The notes under the pieces are model-generated. The model ran no database searches and was not told where the DNA came from. It saw only the letters and a program-made list of their open reading frames with translations. A program made the position numbers and the translations under genes. From Dermacentor variabilis (taxonomy: Eukaryota; Arthropoda; Arachnida; Ixodida; Ixodidae), in contig NC_134570.1 of NCBI RefSeq assembly GCF_050947875.1, forward strand, positions 102,528,122 to 102,592,121: a DNA stretch of 64,000 nt, in the 5' to 3' direction. This document shows, in pieces, positions 10,831-22,928 of this stretch. How positions within the stretch are numbered: position 1 is the first letter of the stretch; the number at the start of each line of letters is the position of its first letter.

Positions 10831-12340
10831 TTCGTTGCGTATTCCAAGTTATACATTGTACCGGGCTCTACATCCAACGCCTTCGCTGAATTCTTTCATC
10901 TTTCTTATGGTCTTAAACTTTTGAGTTCGCGAGGCGAAACAACATTTTTCGGCCAGTTAGTGAGAGCCCGCAGTCTCAGTTTTGATGCGCCGCTACTACC
11001 GTAAAATTCCAGCATCACAAAACCTTGGTCACACCAAAATTTGAAGATGTCTTTTCAATTTGGGCTTCTAGACAGGTAACACTAACAAACTTTTTAGAGC
11101 TCGTCCAGAATCGCAGCACCTTGTTTGTCCTTTCGTACTACAGTCCGTATTTTAGTGTTTTCTCAATGAAACTAACTCTCCGTTTACCTGACCTCACTAC
11201 GCACGAAAGGTGTTCTTGACGGTACCTCTTTCATAAAATATTCATTTCGATCACAGAGTTAGGGAAGGATTGCTGCATCGGTCATTGTACGTATAACTCC
11301 GAAAATCCGGAAAAGTTGTGTAACACAAGGGCTGCACCTTGTGTGTACACCTTTGTGGTTACCACACAAAATTTTAGTAAACTGCAGCGTATCCTATCCT
11401 ATTAAAATAATTTGATGTTAACGAAGACTGCATGCAGTCTCCGAATTTTCGTTCAACAGCAGATTCACTGCTCAACGACTTATCAGTTTAATATATCCCT
11501 GATTTACTTAGCTGAACGCTACAGATATTACTAATTAAGTGAAGGAAAAGATCGTGACGGGTCTCCGCAACGCGAGTCTCACTCCCCTCGAATTACACCT
11601 CATACGCAAAATTTGGCGTCTTAGCCTCATTCTTTTTGATTGACAGAAACTACGTTACGTTGTTCCTGACGAAACCATCACAACAAAGGATGCTTCACCG
11701 GCAGACGTGCGGCTATCTGGGGTGCTGATCAGGCCTCGTGGATTACTCAAGACAGCTCGATCAGCTTCAATTAAGTCTTATGGACAAGCAGTTATGTTCC
11801 AGATCTTTGGCTTTTCTAGCGCCCAGGAGTGACAGCTCGTTTCAAGACAACAACGTCGCCCCTCCTGACTGTCACGAAGATGCCACTGATCGATGACAGG
11901 GTCGTTGTCCACAAGTCCGAGGGATAGCGTCGACGGCGAGTTCCCAGTTTGCTACGTGGTTGCCTCGTTTTTTGCCGAGTAGGAGGCACATGGGACGTTG
12001 GGGAATGGGAAGTGGTGAACGATTACGCGTTTGTGATGGGCCAGTGAATTCTCTCGACGAGGGAAAGGGCAAAATGAATGGCCTAAAAAGCGGATCAGGA
12101 CGGCTGAGAGAGGGGCGCTCGGACATGCAAAGACTCTAGCATCTAGTGTCCACCGGTAATTGGAGCCATGTTTGTAAAACTGAATCATGCACCTTTTTTC
12201 GACATAATACTTTTTCTCATCTCCTAAACATCACTCGGTACCTTTCTTTCTCCGGGAACCTGGCACGGCACCATCCATGGCACCTTGGTAACCACACCGA
12301 CACCCGACTTTCACAGCAGTTATTACTTTTCTGCTTTTCT
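10831..12340. other. Intergenic stretch, no gene recognised
   Basis: No domain-bearing frame is seen. This is where an upstream exon of the 12.3-kb pseudogene would be expected, but I could not find the conserved 5' UTR or TATA-ATG exon seen in the live genes. Confidence 0.5.
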
Positions 12341-12343
12341 GCT

Positions 12344-13085
12344 GCGTGTCTGCATCACCCTCATTCCGGCCACCAGCGCCTTCAGAGGTCATGTTTCCAG
12401 TGTATGCGCTGATGTCTGTGACCTCGACTATAACATGGCTATAGCAGCTTTAGCGACGCCAGCCTTGTGGCATCTCCCATTACATCCGTCATCATGAAGC
12501 TGGATATCTCGGCATCACTGGCTACGGTGTAGGTTACGGACACGGATACGTCCAAGCCGCTAGCTATGCCATCGCTTCCCAGCTGTTACCGGAACCGCTT
12601 CCACCTATTACGCTGCACCAACGGTGACCGCCGTCTACGCTGCTCCAGCCATGTCAATAATCCAAGCCGCCCCAATTGGTACTTCCGTCCATGCTGCTCC
12701 CGTTTTTACTACCTAGCGTGTTGACCACTCCACAGTCTACAGGGTCCCTGTGTTGGCTCCCTCCCCCAATGTGTAGAGCGCTAGCGTTACGGCTGTCGTC
12801 TAATCGACTACGGCCTGAACTACGGCTACGGTTTTGGTTCTCCTGTGAGTAACATCACCCTTCTGCTCAGAAAGTGTAGGCTTTGCTTTCCTGGCAGTAA
12901 ATATATTTATTTTAGTTTTGTTCTCGACTAGATCACAGCAATAACGATGTCATTTCCATGTATTTTCAGAAATTACCGTCTTCTTAGTTCTTGGATCCCA
13001 CAAAACAGGCGAAGCAATGGAGCAATGAAGCAACGTATTCCGTGGTTTCAGTCCAGTGTATTGATTATTGCCGCCGAATAAACAG
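12344..13085 (+). pseudogene. Broken cuticle protein gene copy
   Basis: The signal-peptide codons are recognisable (Leu-Arg-Val-Cys-Ile, then ALA/TSAF-like residues), as are GYGVGYGHGY, ASYA, TYYAAP, YAAPA and, near 12822-12850, GLNYGYGFGSP. The exon-end site is altered (AGAAAGTGTAGG instead of AAGAAGTGTAAG). AATAAA at 13077-13082 lies in a decayed 3' UTR like the live genes. The reading frame shifts several times, most of the repeat array is missing, and the splice acceptor before Leu-Arg has become TG instead of AG. No exon 1 or promoter was found upstream. It is the dead copy in duplication unit A. Confidence 0.8.
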
Positions 13086-13930
13086 CCTTCGTAAAAGTTG
13101 ACTAAAATTTATTACTGTCTCCTTATCTCTCTGTTTAACAATATACAAGAAAAATATAAAACCAGTATCAGCAGTTGTGTTTGATTTATCAATCCTATTT
13201 TCCTTTCATGGTATGTTCGTCATTTCTGATGGGATCGTATTTCAATACAGCATTTCATATCTTTCGTGTACAACTCTTGTCGCTATTATTCCGTAATGAA
13301 AACTTTTCTTTAAGTCAACACGGCTGGACGGTAGAGCTATAGTGTGGCACTGAAATATAGCGTGAAGCCAGTTTCTTTGTTTCCCTCACCAGTGCTAGAT
13401 ATAAGCTGCATCAAGAGGAAGTCATGACGTTGTAGATGTCGCTATTCTTTTTTTTTTTTTTTGTGGCCTTACTTAGGCAGGGTCGGCTATGGTGGGGCGG
13501 ACTAGAAGAAGCAGTGTCACTCTGCTGGGTTCGCTGTCATCGGCTCAAATCGCCGTCAGCATCAAAATTTTATTGCACCCAGTTCACGCAAAAAAAAAAA
13601 TGGAACAATACAGAGCCGGTCGTAGGGCAGCCGCCTAAGTAAGGCGATATTGCAAGCGCCCACTGAGTCTCGAAAAAAAAAACGCATATATGCTCGCCAA
13701 ACTAGGTGTTTGACCACCTGCATTCCCACAAAGACTAGTCAAAATTATTCACCGGCCTTAAAATCGGCCGCGGCTGGCGACCGATAGGCCGGATGGACCG
13801 ACAAAAGACGCCCAGTTTGGAGCTTTTAACTCTTATCGCAGTAAAATGCCAGGTAACACAAGATGGGAAATATGGTGCAAGTAGGAAACACTGTATGCCT
13901 TCGACACCGTCTACACGGACAGGCAACGCG
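13086..13930. other. Non-aligning part of unit A, no gene
   Basis: Contains a T-run at about 13448-13461 and A-runs. No coding signal is seen. Confidence 0.5.
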
Positions 13931-14155
13931 CCCGGGTGACGCAGTATCTATGGCGTTGCGTTTCTAAGCACGAAGTTGCGAGCTCGATTTCCGACAGCGA
14001 CAGCCACATTCAGATGGCGCGCGAAATGGAAAACGCTCGCGTACCGTGCATTTTGCACACACTAAAGAAACCCAGGCGATCAAACTTCCCCACCAGGGTA
14101 GGCTTAATAATCATATCGTTGCTTTTTCATCCAAACCCCACCAATTTATTTTAGT
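13931..14155 (+). repeat. tRNA-headed SINE, degenerate copy
   Basis: The body carries CGCGTACCGTGCATTTTGCAC, AAAGAAACCCAGG, and TAATAATCATATCGTTG, matching the plus-oriented copy at 48012-48246. The head is GCGCCCGGGTGACGCAGTATC followed by GCGAGCTCGATTTCC. Confidence 0.6.
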
Positions 14156-15354
14156 ACACAGACAGCTATCGTTTTTACCATATACATTAAGCGCGATTAG
14201 CAAGGCCTTGTTATCGCCAACACTTGGGCTAGAGTTTGTCTAGCATTTGTGGCCAATTAGCGTTGGTCAATTCAAGGGCGCCTCATTGGTCCTTTCTAGT
14301 GCGTATTTGGCACTATCAATTGCCCACTGTTCTGTAGATTGTGACCAAGCCCAGCAACCAGTTCAGTGCTGCCTTAGTGTCCAGCGCTGCTTATTTATCC
14401 GTGGTGCGCTAAACTGGCTTTCTGGCTTTTCTCTGCCTCTTATTCCGTCCTTTTTGCTTGTATTCATGTGCTAATGAAATGCATGCTGTCACCGCTACCG
14501 TCGAGTTGGCCCGTGTTTTCTTCTGCCAAATTTACTGTGTGATGCCCTCCGTGTCGCTTTCGACGGCTCGCATTATTCTTCGTACTATGTAAATGTGGCT
14601 GTACATCTGGATGAACTACAATCAAGGGGCTGCTCCGTTGCGACGCCGACAGCACTAGGTATATGGGGGCTTAGATGGGTTTAAATTGAAGGACGCAGCT
14701 TCTTGTCACATCCATGCTGACCTGTAGGATAGTACAGACTTGCGCCGCTTCGGTAAACAGTAGACTGAAAGTGTTGCATGGCAGCTCGTCGGCGGAGAGT
14801 CCCTGAGTTATCCGGTGACTGTAACAGTTCTGAATCTCACGTGATAACCCACCATATTCTTTTTGGCGTCAGGTTTAACGAAATGGGCAATTATAAAAAT
14901 TTATGAGACAAAAATTGCCGTCCACTATACGCTAGTAAAGTTTTACCTTGTAGAAGTTCCCTCAAGCGGCGCAATGCTAGTTTGTCGCTTGAGATTTTGG
15001 TGGCGTTAAATTGCCACATTTCGTGGAACTTTATGCAGCGCACACAGCTGGACCTATATTTAAGCCGACGCGACGCCTGCAAGGACACATTCGAGGCACG
15101 CAGAACTAGCTGTTCGCGCAATCAGCCGGTGTTTCTTAGCTCTCAAATGAGGAGGGAGCAATGCCGATCACCTACCTTGATATATGCTTCGTGCATTGCA
15201 CAATTAGATGGCGTTTTTTGCGCAGTAATTAACCACATTCTCACCGTGCTTTTTCTTAAACCCACATGCGTATTGCGGTGACAATGGCAAAATTCAATGT
15301 TACCTGACAAAGAATTTTTTTTCAATTTTTGTAACCGGACATTGCAATATGCGA

Positions 15355-15357
<3 letters not shown>

Positions 15358-15415
<58 letters not shown>
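15358..15415. repeat. (AT)n microsatellite
   Basis: An almost pure AT dinucleotide run of about 58 bp. The homologous place in unit B (27100-27114) has only three CATA units. Confidence 0.95.
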
Positions 15416-15419
<4 letters not shown>

Positions 15420-15439
15420 CGTGATGCAACAAATGTAAT

Positions 15440-16320
15440 ATGCAACTAAAGAGGCAAAAAACAATTCATATGACTTCACAAGGGGGAAAAGATACGGTAC
15501 AGCGCATGACCTACAACATCAGTGAGTCGTGCCTAGGCAGCGTTGCAGTATTAAAAAACTTTGGAATATATCTTACACGGTCCTGTCCTGGCTTAATCAC
15601 GTTGACCACATCACGGCAAAAGCATGCAAAACGTTGGGTTTCTTTCGACGGAACACCAACTAAGCTCTTTCGGAAACAAGTTCGTGATCTGTTATAGAAA
15701 ACATATGTAAAGGCTATCCTACAATATGGCTGTACAGCCTGGGATCCATCAACAGACATTGACAAGGACAAAATTGAGAAAGTGCGAAACCTTGGAGCCT
15801 CATGTGTTTTAGATAGTTACAGCAGACAGGTTAGCATGACTGCTGCAAAGCAGACATTGGGATGTGAGCTGCTCCAAGAAAGAAAGAAAAAATTACGGCA
15901 TTAGCTCTTTCATAACATTTATAATTCTAGAACTGGCATAGACCGCCATAGGTACATTTTGCGACCTCAATATGTATCCAGCTGTTTGGACGACGTGTAG
16001 AAATTGCGCGAAAATAAGTGCCGAACTGAACTGATAAAAAATTCATTTTCCCCCAAACGATATGCGACTGGAATAGTCTATCATCAGCCGTTGTGCATAT
16101 TAATGATAATTCCAGCTTCGCAGCAGCGATTTGAGTTTGTATGCTCGATTGGTTTTTATTGGTAACTAATGCTGTCGTCTTACAGGTATGCAATGGTCAA
16201 ACATTTCTTGTATTCCGCTTCAACTTTCTTTGTATATGTATGGACACTCCCCCCCCCCACCTCCTACTGTAACGTCACTTGGGCGCTGTGGGTAATATAA
16301 GTAAATAAATAAATAAACAA
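15440..16320 (+). pseudogene. CR1-like LINE 3' fragment (unit A copy)
   Basis: Decayed coding sequence for the C-terminal part of a non-LTR reverse transcriptase. Translated pieces include YNISESCLGS, a short TLGFFRR-like segment, LQYGCTAWDPS and NLGASCVLDSYSRQ. Frameshifts and stops interrupt it. It ends in AAATAAATAAATAAACAAA, a short-repeat tail typical of this LINE class. The unit B counterpart is 27100-28020. Confidence 0.7.
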
Positions 16321-16590
16321 ATATAAACAATTGCGAATAACCCGGAGTTCGCTTCAGAACACAACAAGGTTTACGTTTAGCATATTAAGCGAATTTAGCA
16401 TATACCTACATTGCTTGCACGTATTAAAGCGCAAGATGCACAAGAATACCGCATGAAAAATGCATTCCGCCGCCTTTCATGCTCGCTTGCTCGTAGTATT
16501 GAGAGGGTGGCAACCCAAGCAGAAAGTGCGAGTTGCCTATGTAAGTAACGACAAGAGCAAATTATCGACGAAGTATAACGCGGCATGCAT

Positions 16591-18000
16591 AGGACGGGCG
16601 TTGACACGAACAAAGTGGTTGCACTTTGCTTGCGACTCCTGTGCTCCAATGCCTTGCCATGGCGTCTTTAGTTGAGAGCCGGCATGCACGTGCGCCGGCT
16701 GTTCAAACGTCAAGCACGGAAGCGTGGCACACACGGGGACGAGGCGCACGTAAACATGAAACGTGAGACCAAATCGGACACTGCCAGGCTTACGCTTAAC
16801 CGAACGCTTAACCGAACGGCCGAACGTGAGCGGGCACGGTGAGGAAAGCAAGCGTGCACTGACGAACCCTCTTTCCAACTTCAGCTCAAAACTTCAAAAT
16901 CAGCTGCGAAATCAGGGAAACAGCCGAACGCCGCACTTGACATTTATCAAGCGCGTGACATGGCCGCGCGAGACTGAGGGCGAAGACTGGCGTCACTCGG
17001 CTCACCCTCAAAGCAGGCGCCCGATGGAGATAGCAGCACCGCGGTGAGGTCCCGCAGCCGCTCCTGCGCCTGGAGCCGTGGGCCGCGTATTTTTGATTAC
17101 GACTGTACCTTTCAACATGTATGTTTCCGATGGAAATGCGCAGTTTGTGCAAAGCGCGAATGATGGAATACCACGCCATACCGATTGTAAGTACAAGGGT
17201 AAATTCCATTTAGATGACTGCGCACCTGAAAGATGTTTTGAAAAACTTGTTGCTCAACCGGAGAGCCACACCGTTTTAGGGAAGGGCGTTTCCTAACCAC
17301 CCTTCTGAAGCGAAACCAGCATTTACAGCTAAAGTGTAAACAGTGCCTCTTCTCTGTGCGACTGTCTTTGTTCTTGCCAAGATATGACTATGCACAATTG
17401 GTTAATATTTTATTCGGTTACCTGTTACTGTAAAAAAATACCATGAAAGCAGACAAAAGTGCGTGCTTAGCTGATGCGGTAAGCGACGTGACTTCTCGGC
17501 GTGGAGTCCTACGTTCGAAACTCACCATCAGCAACCTTTTGTCTTTAAAACTTATTCTTTCTTTCTTTTCTATATACATCATGAAGCACATCAGTTTATG
17601 CATTACGGAAGGACAGACGCGCCGACGGATAAAATTCCTGCGTGGGTCGCCTAAGAATTCTAACACATTAGAAAGGGCGGAAGCATCTAATGCAAATTTT
17701 GAGCATCTACTACTCGACATGTTATGTGTTTTATCATTTTCAAATTCTGATGTCGTTATGCTAGCATGCATCAGGAGTCTTTTAACGTACAACTATTCAA
17801 ATGTATTTTTATTCAAATCTCCGTACGTCAAGTATACGTAACCGCGGAAGGAAGCATCTGGCAGTGAATGTAGCGTTGTTTGAACCGCCAGGTCAAACGC
17901 TCTCCTAGATTATGGGAGGTTACTGCTTCTTTTTTTCGAAGCGAATATTATTACTACCTACATAGAGAAATTTTCCAAATGCGTGAGCGTTTCTGTGCTT
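16591..18000. other. Intergenic stretch with one odd cysteine-rich frame
   Basis: Mostly non-coding. At 17078-17296 (+) a 72-codon frame contains TDCKYKGKFHLDDCAPERC, which faintly recalls small cysteine-rich secreted tick proteins. It lacks a signal peptide and could be a lone exon or chance. At about 16795-16825 there is a short direct repeat of GCTTAACCGAACG. Confidence 0.35.
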
Positions 18001-18100
18001 GCCCGACGGAGAAAACCGCTCGTCCGTCCATCCCATAAGACGATCGCTTTCACGATGGAGCCAGCAGCGGCGAGCGAATTTGCCTTTGTGCTGCCTCTCG

Positions 18101-18300
18101 CTTCAACGCGAACTAAGCCGCGACAACACATCGCCCACAAAGCTACCAGCAGCCACCCCAATATCGCAAACCACTTTCAATATAGGGGTCAGTGCGTCAC
18201 GTTTCAACGCGAACTACGCAGCGAGAACACAGCGTGGAGGAAGCTATCAGTGCTCCTCACGCTGGGTCCCCATCGCAGATCACTTTCAAGATAGGGGCAC
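18101..18300 (+). repeat. Two-copy tandem repeat, unit about 101-109 bp
   Basis: TTCAACGCGAACTA-GC-GCGA-AACACA occurs at 18102 and 18203. AGCTA-CAG follows in both, and ATCGCA-A-CACTTTCAA-ATAGGGG occurs ahead of 18190 and 18297. The copies differ by substitutions and a small indel. Confidence 0.7.
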
Positions 18301-18975
18301 TTGTGGCCGCGCCTTACGCAGCCGGCATCGGAGTAAAACGGGTCACACTTGATAATGGTTTGACGTGGATGGTTAAGACGCCAGAGAGCGTTACCGGCTT
18401 ATAATTATCGGAACGTCATCAGCGCACCAGTCACCACCACCTGCAGTAGTTCGCGTGCCTCATCAATTCACTGTGTGCCGCCGTCCGCAGCATTTCGTAG
18501 CGCCGCAGCGTTGTCCTTCATACTGGTCAGATGATACTTTATAACACTGATAACGACATCAAGCTTTGTGAGGATGTCCAAGTGGCACAATGCTTACACA
18601 TACTTAGACAACTCCCACACAAGTTCCTGCAAGCTTGTATTTTCTTTAATGTATTAGGCTGACAAGAAGCGAACAGCAGGTATAAATGCAGAGCGTTTTG
18701 TTGCGGTTAACTTAGCGCATCGAAAGTAGGTAGCCGGATGAGGGGGGCCTGGCGGCGTCTAGGATTGACCGCCTTCCTCTTGCTTCGCCCCTTCGGGCAG
18801 CTGGACGAAAATCGCAGCCGTGTGCCGCGGACTGTTAGAAGTGCCCTTAAAATGACTCGCCAACACAGAGGAGTTGGCAAAGCAATGTTCTATAAATGCT
18901 GAAAGGACTCGAGATTCTTATATTGTCCCATAAAAATTTTCTTATGCGCAAGTAAATCCGTTTTCCGACGTACGC
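18301..18975. other. Intergenic stretch, nothing recognised
   Basis: No domain-bearing frame or clear repeat is seen. Confidence 0.5.
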
Positions 18976-18979
18976 TTTC

Positions 18980-20570
18980 ATGCGAAGGTCAGCTCTTTCC
19001 TCAGGAATCGCAATGCCACGATCAACTTGGGCCAGATCAAGTCGGACGGATAGGCGCTGGGAGCCCGCGGCACGCCGCAGGGTGCGGTGTTCTCCCTACT
19101 GCTCTTCAACATCGCCACGAGAGACATATCGCTCCGACTCGATCGAATCAGGGGCGTCAATATCAATCACGCTCTCTATACACGGACGACATCCCCGTCT
19201 GGTGCGGCGGTTGGTCGAACGCGGTGGTGGAGCGGGCCCTGAAAGAAGTCACGGAAAAATTCCTCGAGGGCACAGGATTGGTCCTCTCGCCGACCAAGTC
19301 GGAACTCTTGCTGTACCGGCCCGACAGAACTACATGGCTTCCGCGCTAAACTATTCGCGGTCGGAGAAAAACAACATTGACGCACTCATCAGGAAGAGCA
19401 TAAAACGAGTACTCGACATCCCCATGACGAGCATCACGGAGAAGCTGATGCAACTCGGGGTCCACAACACCCTGGGCGAAGTCGTAGAAGCACAGAAAAT
19501 GACAGAGATATTTTGCCTGTCAACCACCAAGGCCGGTCACCGAATAGCCGAGATGGGGGGTCTGGCAGTCATGACCTATTGGTCGTGCGCCTTCCCGCTC
19601 TGCCCGGGTCAAAGGAACGCCATTGGAGTATCCCGCTTGCCGAGGAACGTTTTCCCACAACACAACGAGGCCCGGCACGCAGCCATGGTCCGAGCCCTCA
19701 TCAAGACTACGCTCCAGAACCTAGAGCTCAAGTACATTATCGACGCAGCGCAGTATCCCGGATTATTCTCGTACGTGGCCACGATGGTTGACCCCCAGGT
19801 AAAGATGCTCAATGCTGCGTATATCCAACACTGGACGGCGTCCATCGCAGAGCAACTCGCAGTGGCGCTGGCTCTGTGCGAACCCGGGCGCACCGAGATC
19901 TTCGGGGACTCCAAGTCGGTGGCGATGGTCGTTCTCGCCGGTTCGGTTTCGGCCGGTGCTACGGCAGAACTGAGAACCCGCAAGCAAGGCACGGCCCATC
20001 GCGTCATCACTTGGTTCCCGGCTTACATGGGCCGGTACGTCTCCCCCGGCTCGATCAACCCCCATTAGGTGGCCCACGACCAGGCGCGAGGTCTCGTCAA
20101 CCGCGCTGGCCCGAGGGGCCCGGCTTCGCATGGGATCGACCGAATCACGGACGCGCTGTTTACTTTCCACGACACCACTGCTCACTACCAGCTCGTACGC
20201 AGGCAGTTTCCGTATCCTTACCCGAAGCTAGGCAGATCACAGGCCTCGGTGATGAGAATGCTGCGGACGGGCTACTTTCCGCCTCGATCCAGGCTGAGCC
20301 ACTACACCCAGGGTGTCGATCCCCGCTGCTCCGACTATGGCGAGGAACGGTCCACCTTGAACCAAATGCTGTGACAAAGGTCTGCGTTGCACCACTCGCC
20401 TTTCAACAGGCAAGAATACAGGGAAGAATCTGTGAAGAGCGATGGTCTTCAAGTCCAGCTTCGGGCTGTCCAAAGGGCCTCCGACAGGGCTGAAGCTCAC
20501 GGCCTTCCACCCCCGGTTGGGGACAGCCAGTGACTAGGACAACGCAGTCCCTTAGCACCAATTAAAGTTT
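18980..20570 (+). pseudogene. LINE fragment (I-like): RT end, RNase H and tail
   Basis: Remnant of a non-LTR retrotransposon polyprotein. At 19070-19130 it encodes GTPQGAVFSLLLFNIA (RT motif with GTPQG) and near 19173 YTDDIPVW, the YxDD catalytic box. Further on, in another frame, come KRVLDIPMTS, a QLGVHNTL segment, and an RNase H-like part with DAAQYPG, EQLAVALAL, GDSKSVAM and HRVITWFPAYMG. The end has PYPKLGRSQASVMR, LRTGYFPP and a DY-GEE-TLNQML piece like the usual zinc-binding end. Stops and frameshifts break it and the 5' half is missing. It ends in ATTAAAGTTT followed by the CTGT tract. Composition is clearly GC-richer than its surroundings. Confidence 0.8.
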
Positions 20571-20571
20571 C

Positions 20572-20698
<127 letters not shown>

Positions 20699-20994
20699 GC
20701 AGCTCCGAGTAGCCAGTGCCCGCGTAATGGATGGGCAGACGTCTTCTATTCGTTTCAGAATGGGTTAGTTTCTGGCTATTAGGAAACAAATTATCCAGCA
20801 CTTTAATACATAGTTAATGCGTGCACGTCCCTTGGACATGAAGAATTCTCGCGGTGTTTTGTGACTTCGCCTGGTAGAAAGGTGAATGGGCGCAGCGCGA
20901 AAACATTTGATAAATAGTAAATGGTTAATGGTTATAAATGCGAGAAATCATAAATAATTATTTTTCTTCTCTTTGGTCGAACCGTGCAAAGTCA
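20699..20994. other. Short intergenic stretch
   Basis: No feature recognised. Confidence 0.5.
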
Positions 20995-21215
20995 GTGCGC
21001 ACGCGTCATACGAGATGAGCTGACGCGGTTTTGGTTACGTGACGTGACAGGCAGGCCAAGCAATGCAAGCCCGAGTAATGTCTGACCATCCATGCATGGC
21101 TCGTTGCTTAAATGGATTAGAAACAATTTGGAATAGCTTTAAGTTATAGCGGCTCAGATGCGAAACTCAGCAAGTCTGTCTTGCCCATACCCTAACTGGG
21201 TGAATTATTTCACAT
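20995..21215 (+). repeat. Dispersed repeat, also at 8285-8500
   Basis: Shares GGATTAGAAACAATTTGGAA and flanking blocks with the reverse complement of 8285-8500. Non-coding, class unknown. Confidence 0.65.
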
Positions 21216-21639
21216 GAAAATGAAATTGATTTATAAATATATTGCAGCTACGCGGATGACAAACCTAACACGGCAGGGTTATAAGACACTCAGAAGGACA
21301 CAAATATTCGCGTACAAAGCCTTTTTCTGCTCATTAAAGCAGTTAAAGCTCAAATGAAACGATACTGCGTCTGGTAGGCATGGCACCACGCCTGTCGCGA
21401 TTAACATAGCTTACCTGCTCATCGGAGACGGCATGTGTACGGGAATACGGACTCGTCTTAGGATCTGGAAAAGAACAACCAATGCTTCTTTCTTAAAGAA
21501 AGATGGTCCAACGCCCCGCTGCCTAAGCGAACTAAAGGACCCAATGCATTCCTGGCCGTTAACATAGGTAGGCCGCGGGTGCAGCGCACGGCAGAAGATA
21601 TTGAAGTACGCTAACGCAAGCGCGACCGCGATCGTGCGT

Positions 21640-22140
21640 GCAAGGCATATCCCGTGTACCAGCAACGGCATGCAGAAGTAATGTGGGAGAAGCTAGTACA
21701 GTTGGGATGCCTAGTGATTTTGTGATCGTACGCGTACATCCGACCGAACGCGTCTCGTGTTACGCGGAAACGTTCCTGGCACAATCTATGAAGATATTAA
21801 AGTCACATATTACGCCAATCCTCGTGTGCGGTGGCCTTAACATCGATGTGGCGAAAAGATCGCGGAATGGAACGAAAGTTTCGTGCTAGATCGCTACTCA
21901 TTGAAATTGAAGACGCTACACAGACCTACGACGCAACACGGTTCCAGCATTGATCAAACGTTTGCATGCATGCTGTGTCACGTTACGATGGCAGAGCCTC
22001 TGACCAACCACCACAGCGATCACAAGGGAATACTGTGCAAGTGTAGAGTCGTCCGTGAAAGTGTGAGGTGCTTGCGTGTAATCAACGACTATATGACCTA
22101 CGATAACAGTTATGCAACTCAATAAATTTTGTTTCCATTC
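21640..22140 (+). pseudogene. Apurinic-type endonuclease domain remnant of a retroelement or Helentron
   Basis: Two overlapping short frames encode TPILVCGGLNIDVAKRSRNG, then TTQHGSSIDQTFA and NHHSDHKGILC. These correspond to the GDFN, TxxGxxID and SDHK blocks of exonuclease-endonuclease-phosphatase domains. The GDFN aspartate is lost (GGLN), and a frame change separates the halves. AATAAA at about 22122 ends the stretch. Such domains occur in LINEs and at the C-terminal end of Helentron proteins. The compact context with a poly(A) signal just after SDHK fits the latter, but I cannot decide. The unit C copy at about 32700-33080 is more decayed. Confidence 0.5.
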
Positions 22141-22928
22141 ATCTTCATCATTCAAAAAATACAATGCTAAACAAGCAGTCAAAGCCCATATGCATAGTAG
22201 CGGGTACCTCAGCATTTCTTGTGTTCGTTGTGTGGTCGTTGGCTTTGAACTTTGATTCAGTTTCCACTAAGAAAAAGCTTCACGTTCAACAATATTTCAT
22301 TAAGAAAGGGGCTTCGATGTTTTTGGGCTGCAATTTCCAAAATATGGCGAAATAATTTAGTCAAGAACATAGCACCTCGTATGAGCAAACATTGTCATTG
22401 AATGTGTAGCAATATAACCCGCATACACGGAGCGCATCTGCATGTAGCATAGATGTAATTGACTACATGTGTAGCCCCAGATCAAAGGCAAAATTGCGCT
22501 TCGAGTGTCCATATAGTTGATATACCAAGAAAATTTGGCTCGAAATGTTTTTTCATTATCTTTCTTTGTCTCGCAAACAGCACCAGCACCATGCATGCCT
22601 CTCTTAATCTTTCTGTTCCAGTCAATTCATTTGAAAGTGGGACGCATGGGCCATGCCGTATTTTGTAGAAAATACAAAGAAAGTCTCTCACAATGTGAGT
22701 GACGGTTTTTCTTCTCTAAGCTGCAAAAGCTCTAACGTTCTTCCACATATTTCTTGCCCTTGCAAGAAGCCCTCTAGTTGCCTCAAAGTGACGCTTGCAT
22801 ACTAATTTCTTGCCATGCCTGTAAAAACAAGTCGAATAATAAAAAATAATTAGCATCGTGTGTCTTCATTCTGCGGAATATCAGGCATCCAGTTATGCTG
22901 CGTTCATGCAAGCACCCTACTTTTCCTC

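Larger units (their letters stand above)
12344..16590 (+). repeat. Segmental duplication unit A
   Basis: Its left end is the cuticle pseudogene. From about 14218 to 16590 it aligns with 25927-28262 of unit B, starting with GGGCTAGAGTTTG-T/C-AGCATTTGTGG and ending near TTATCGACGAAGTAT. The interval 13090-14217 does not align obviously with unit B and includes a SINE at 13931. Confidence 0.65.

Noticed and set aside
15143..15445. IYIYIY-containing frame
   Set aside because: Product of the AT microsatellite.
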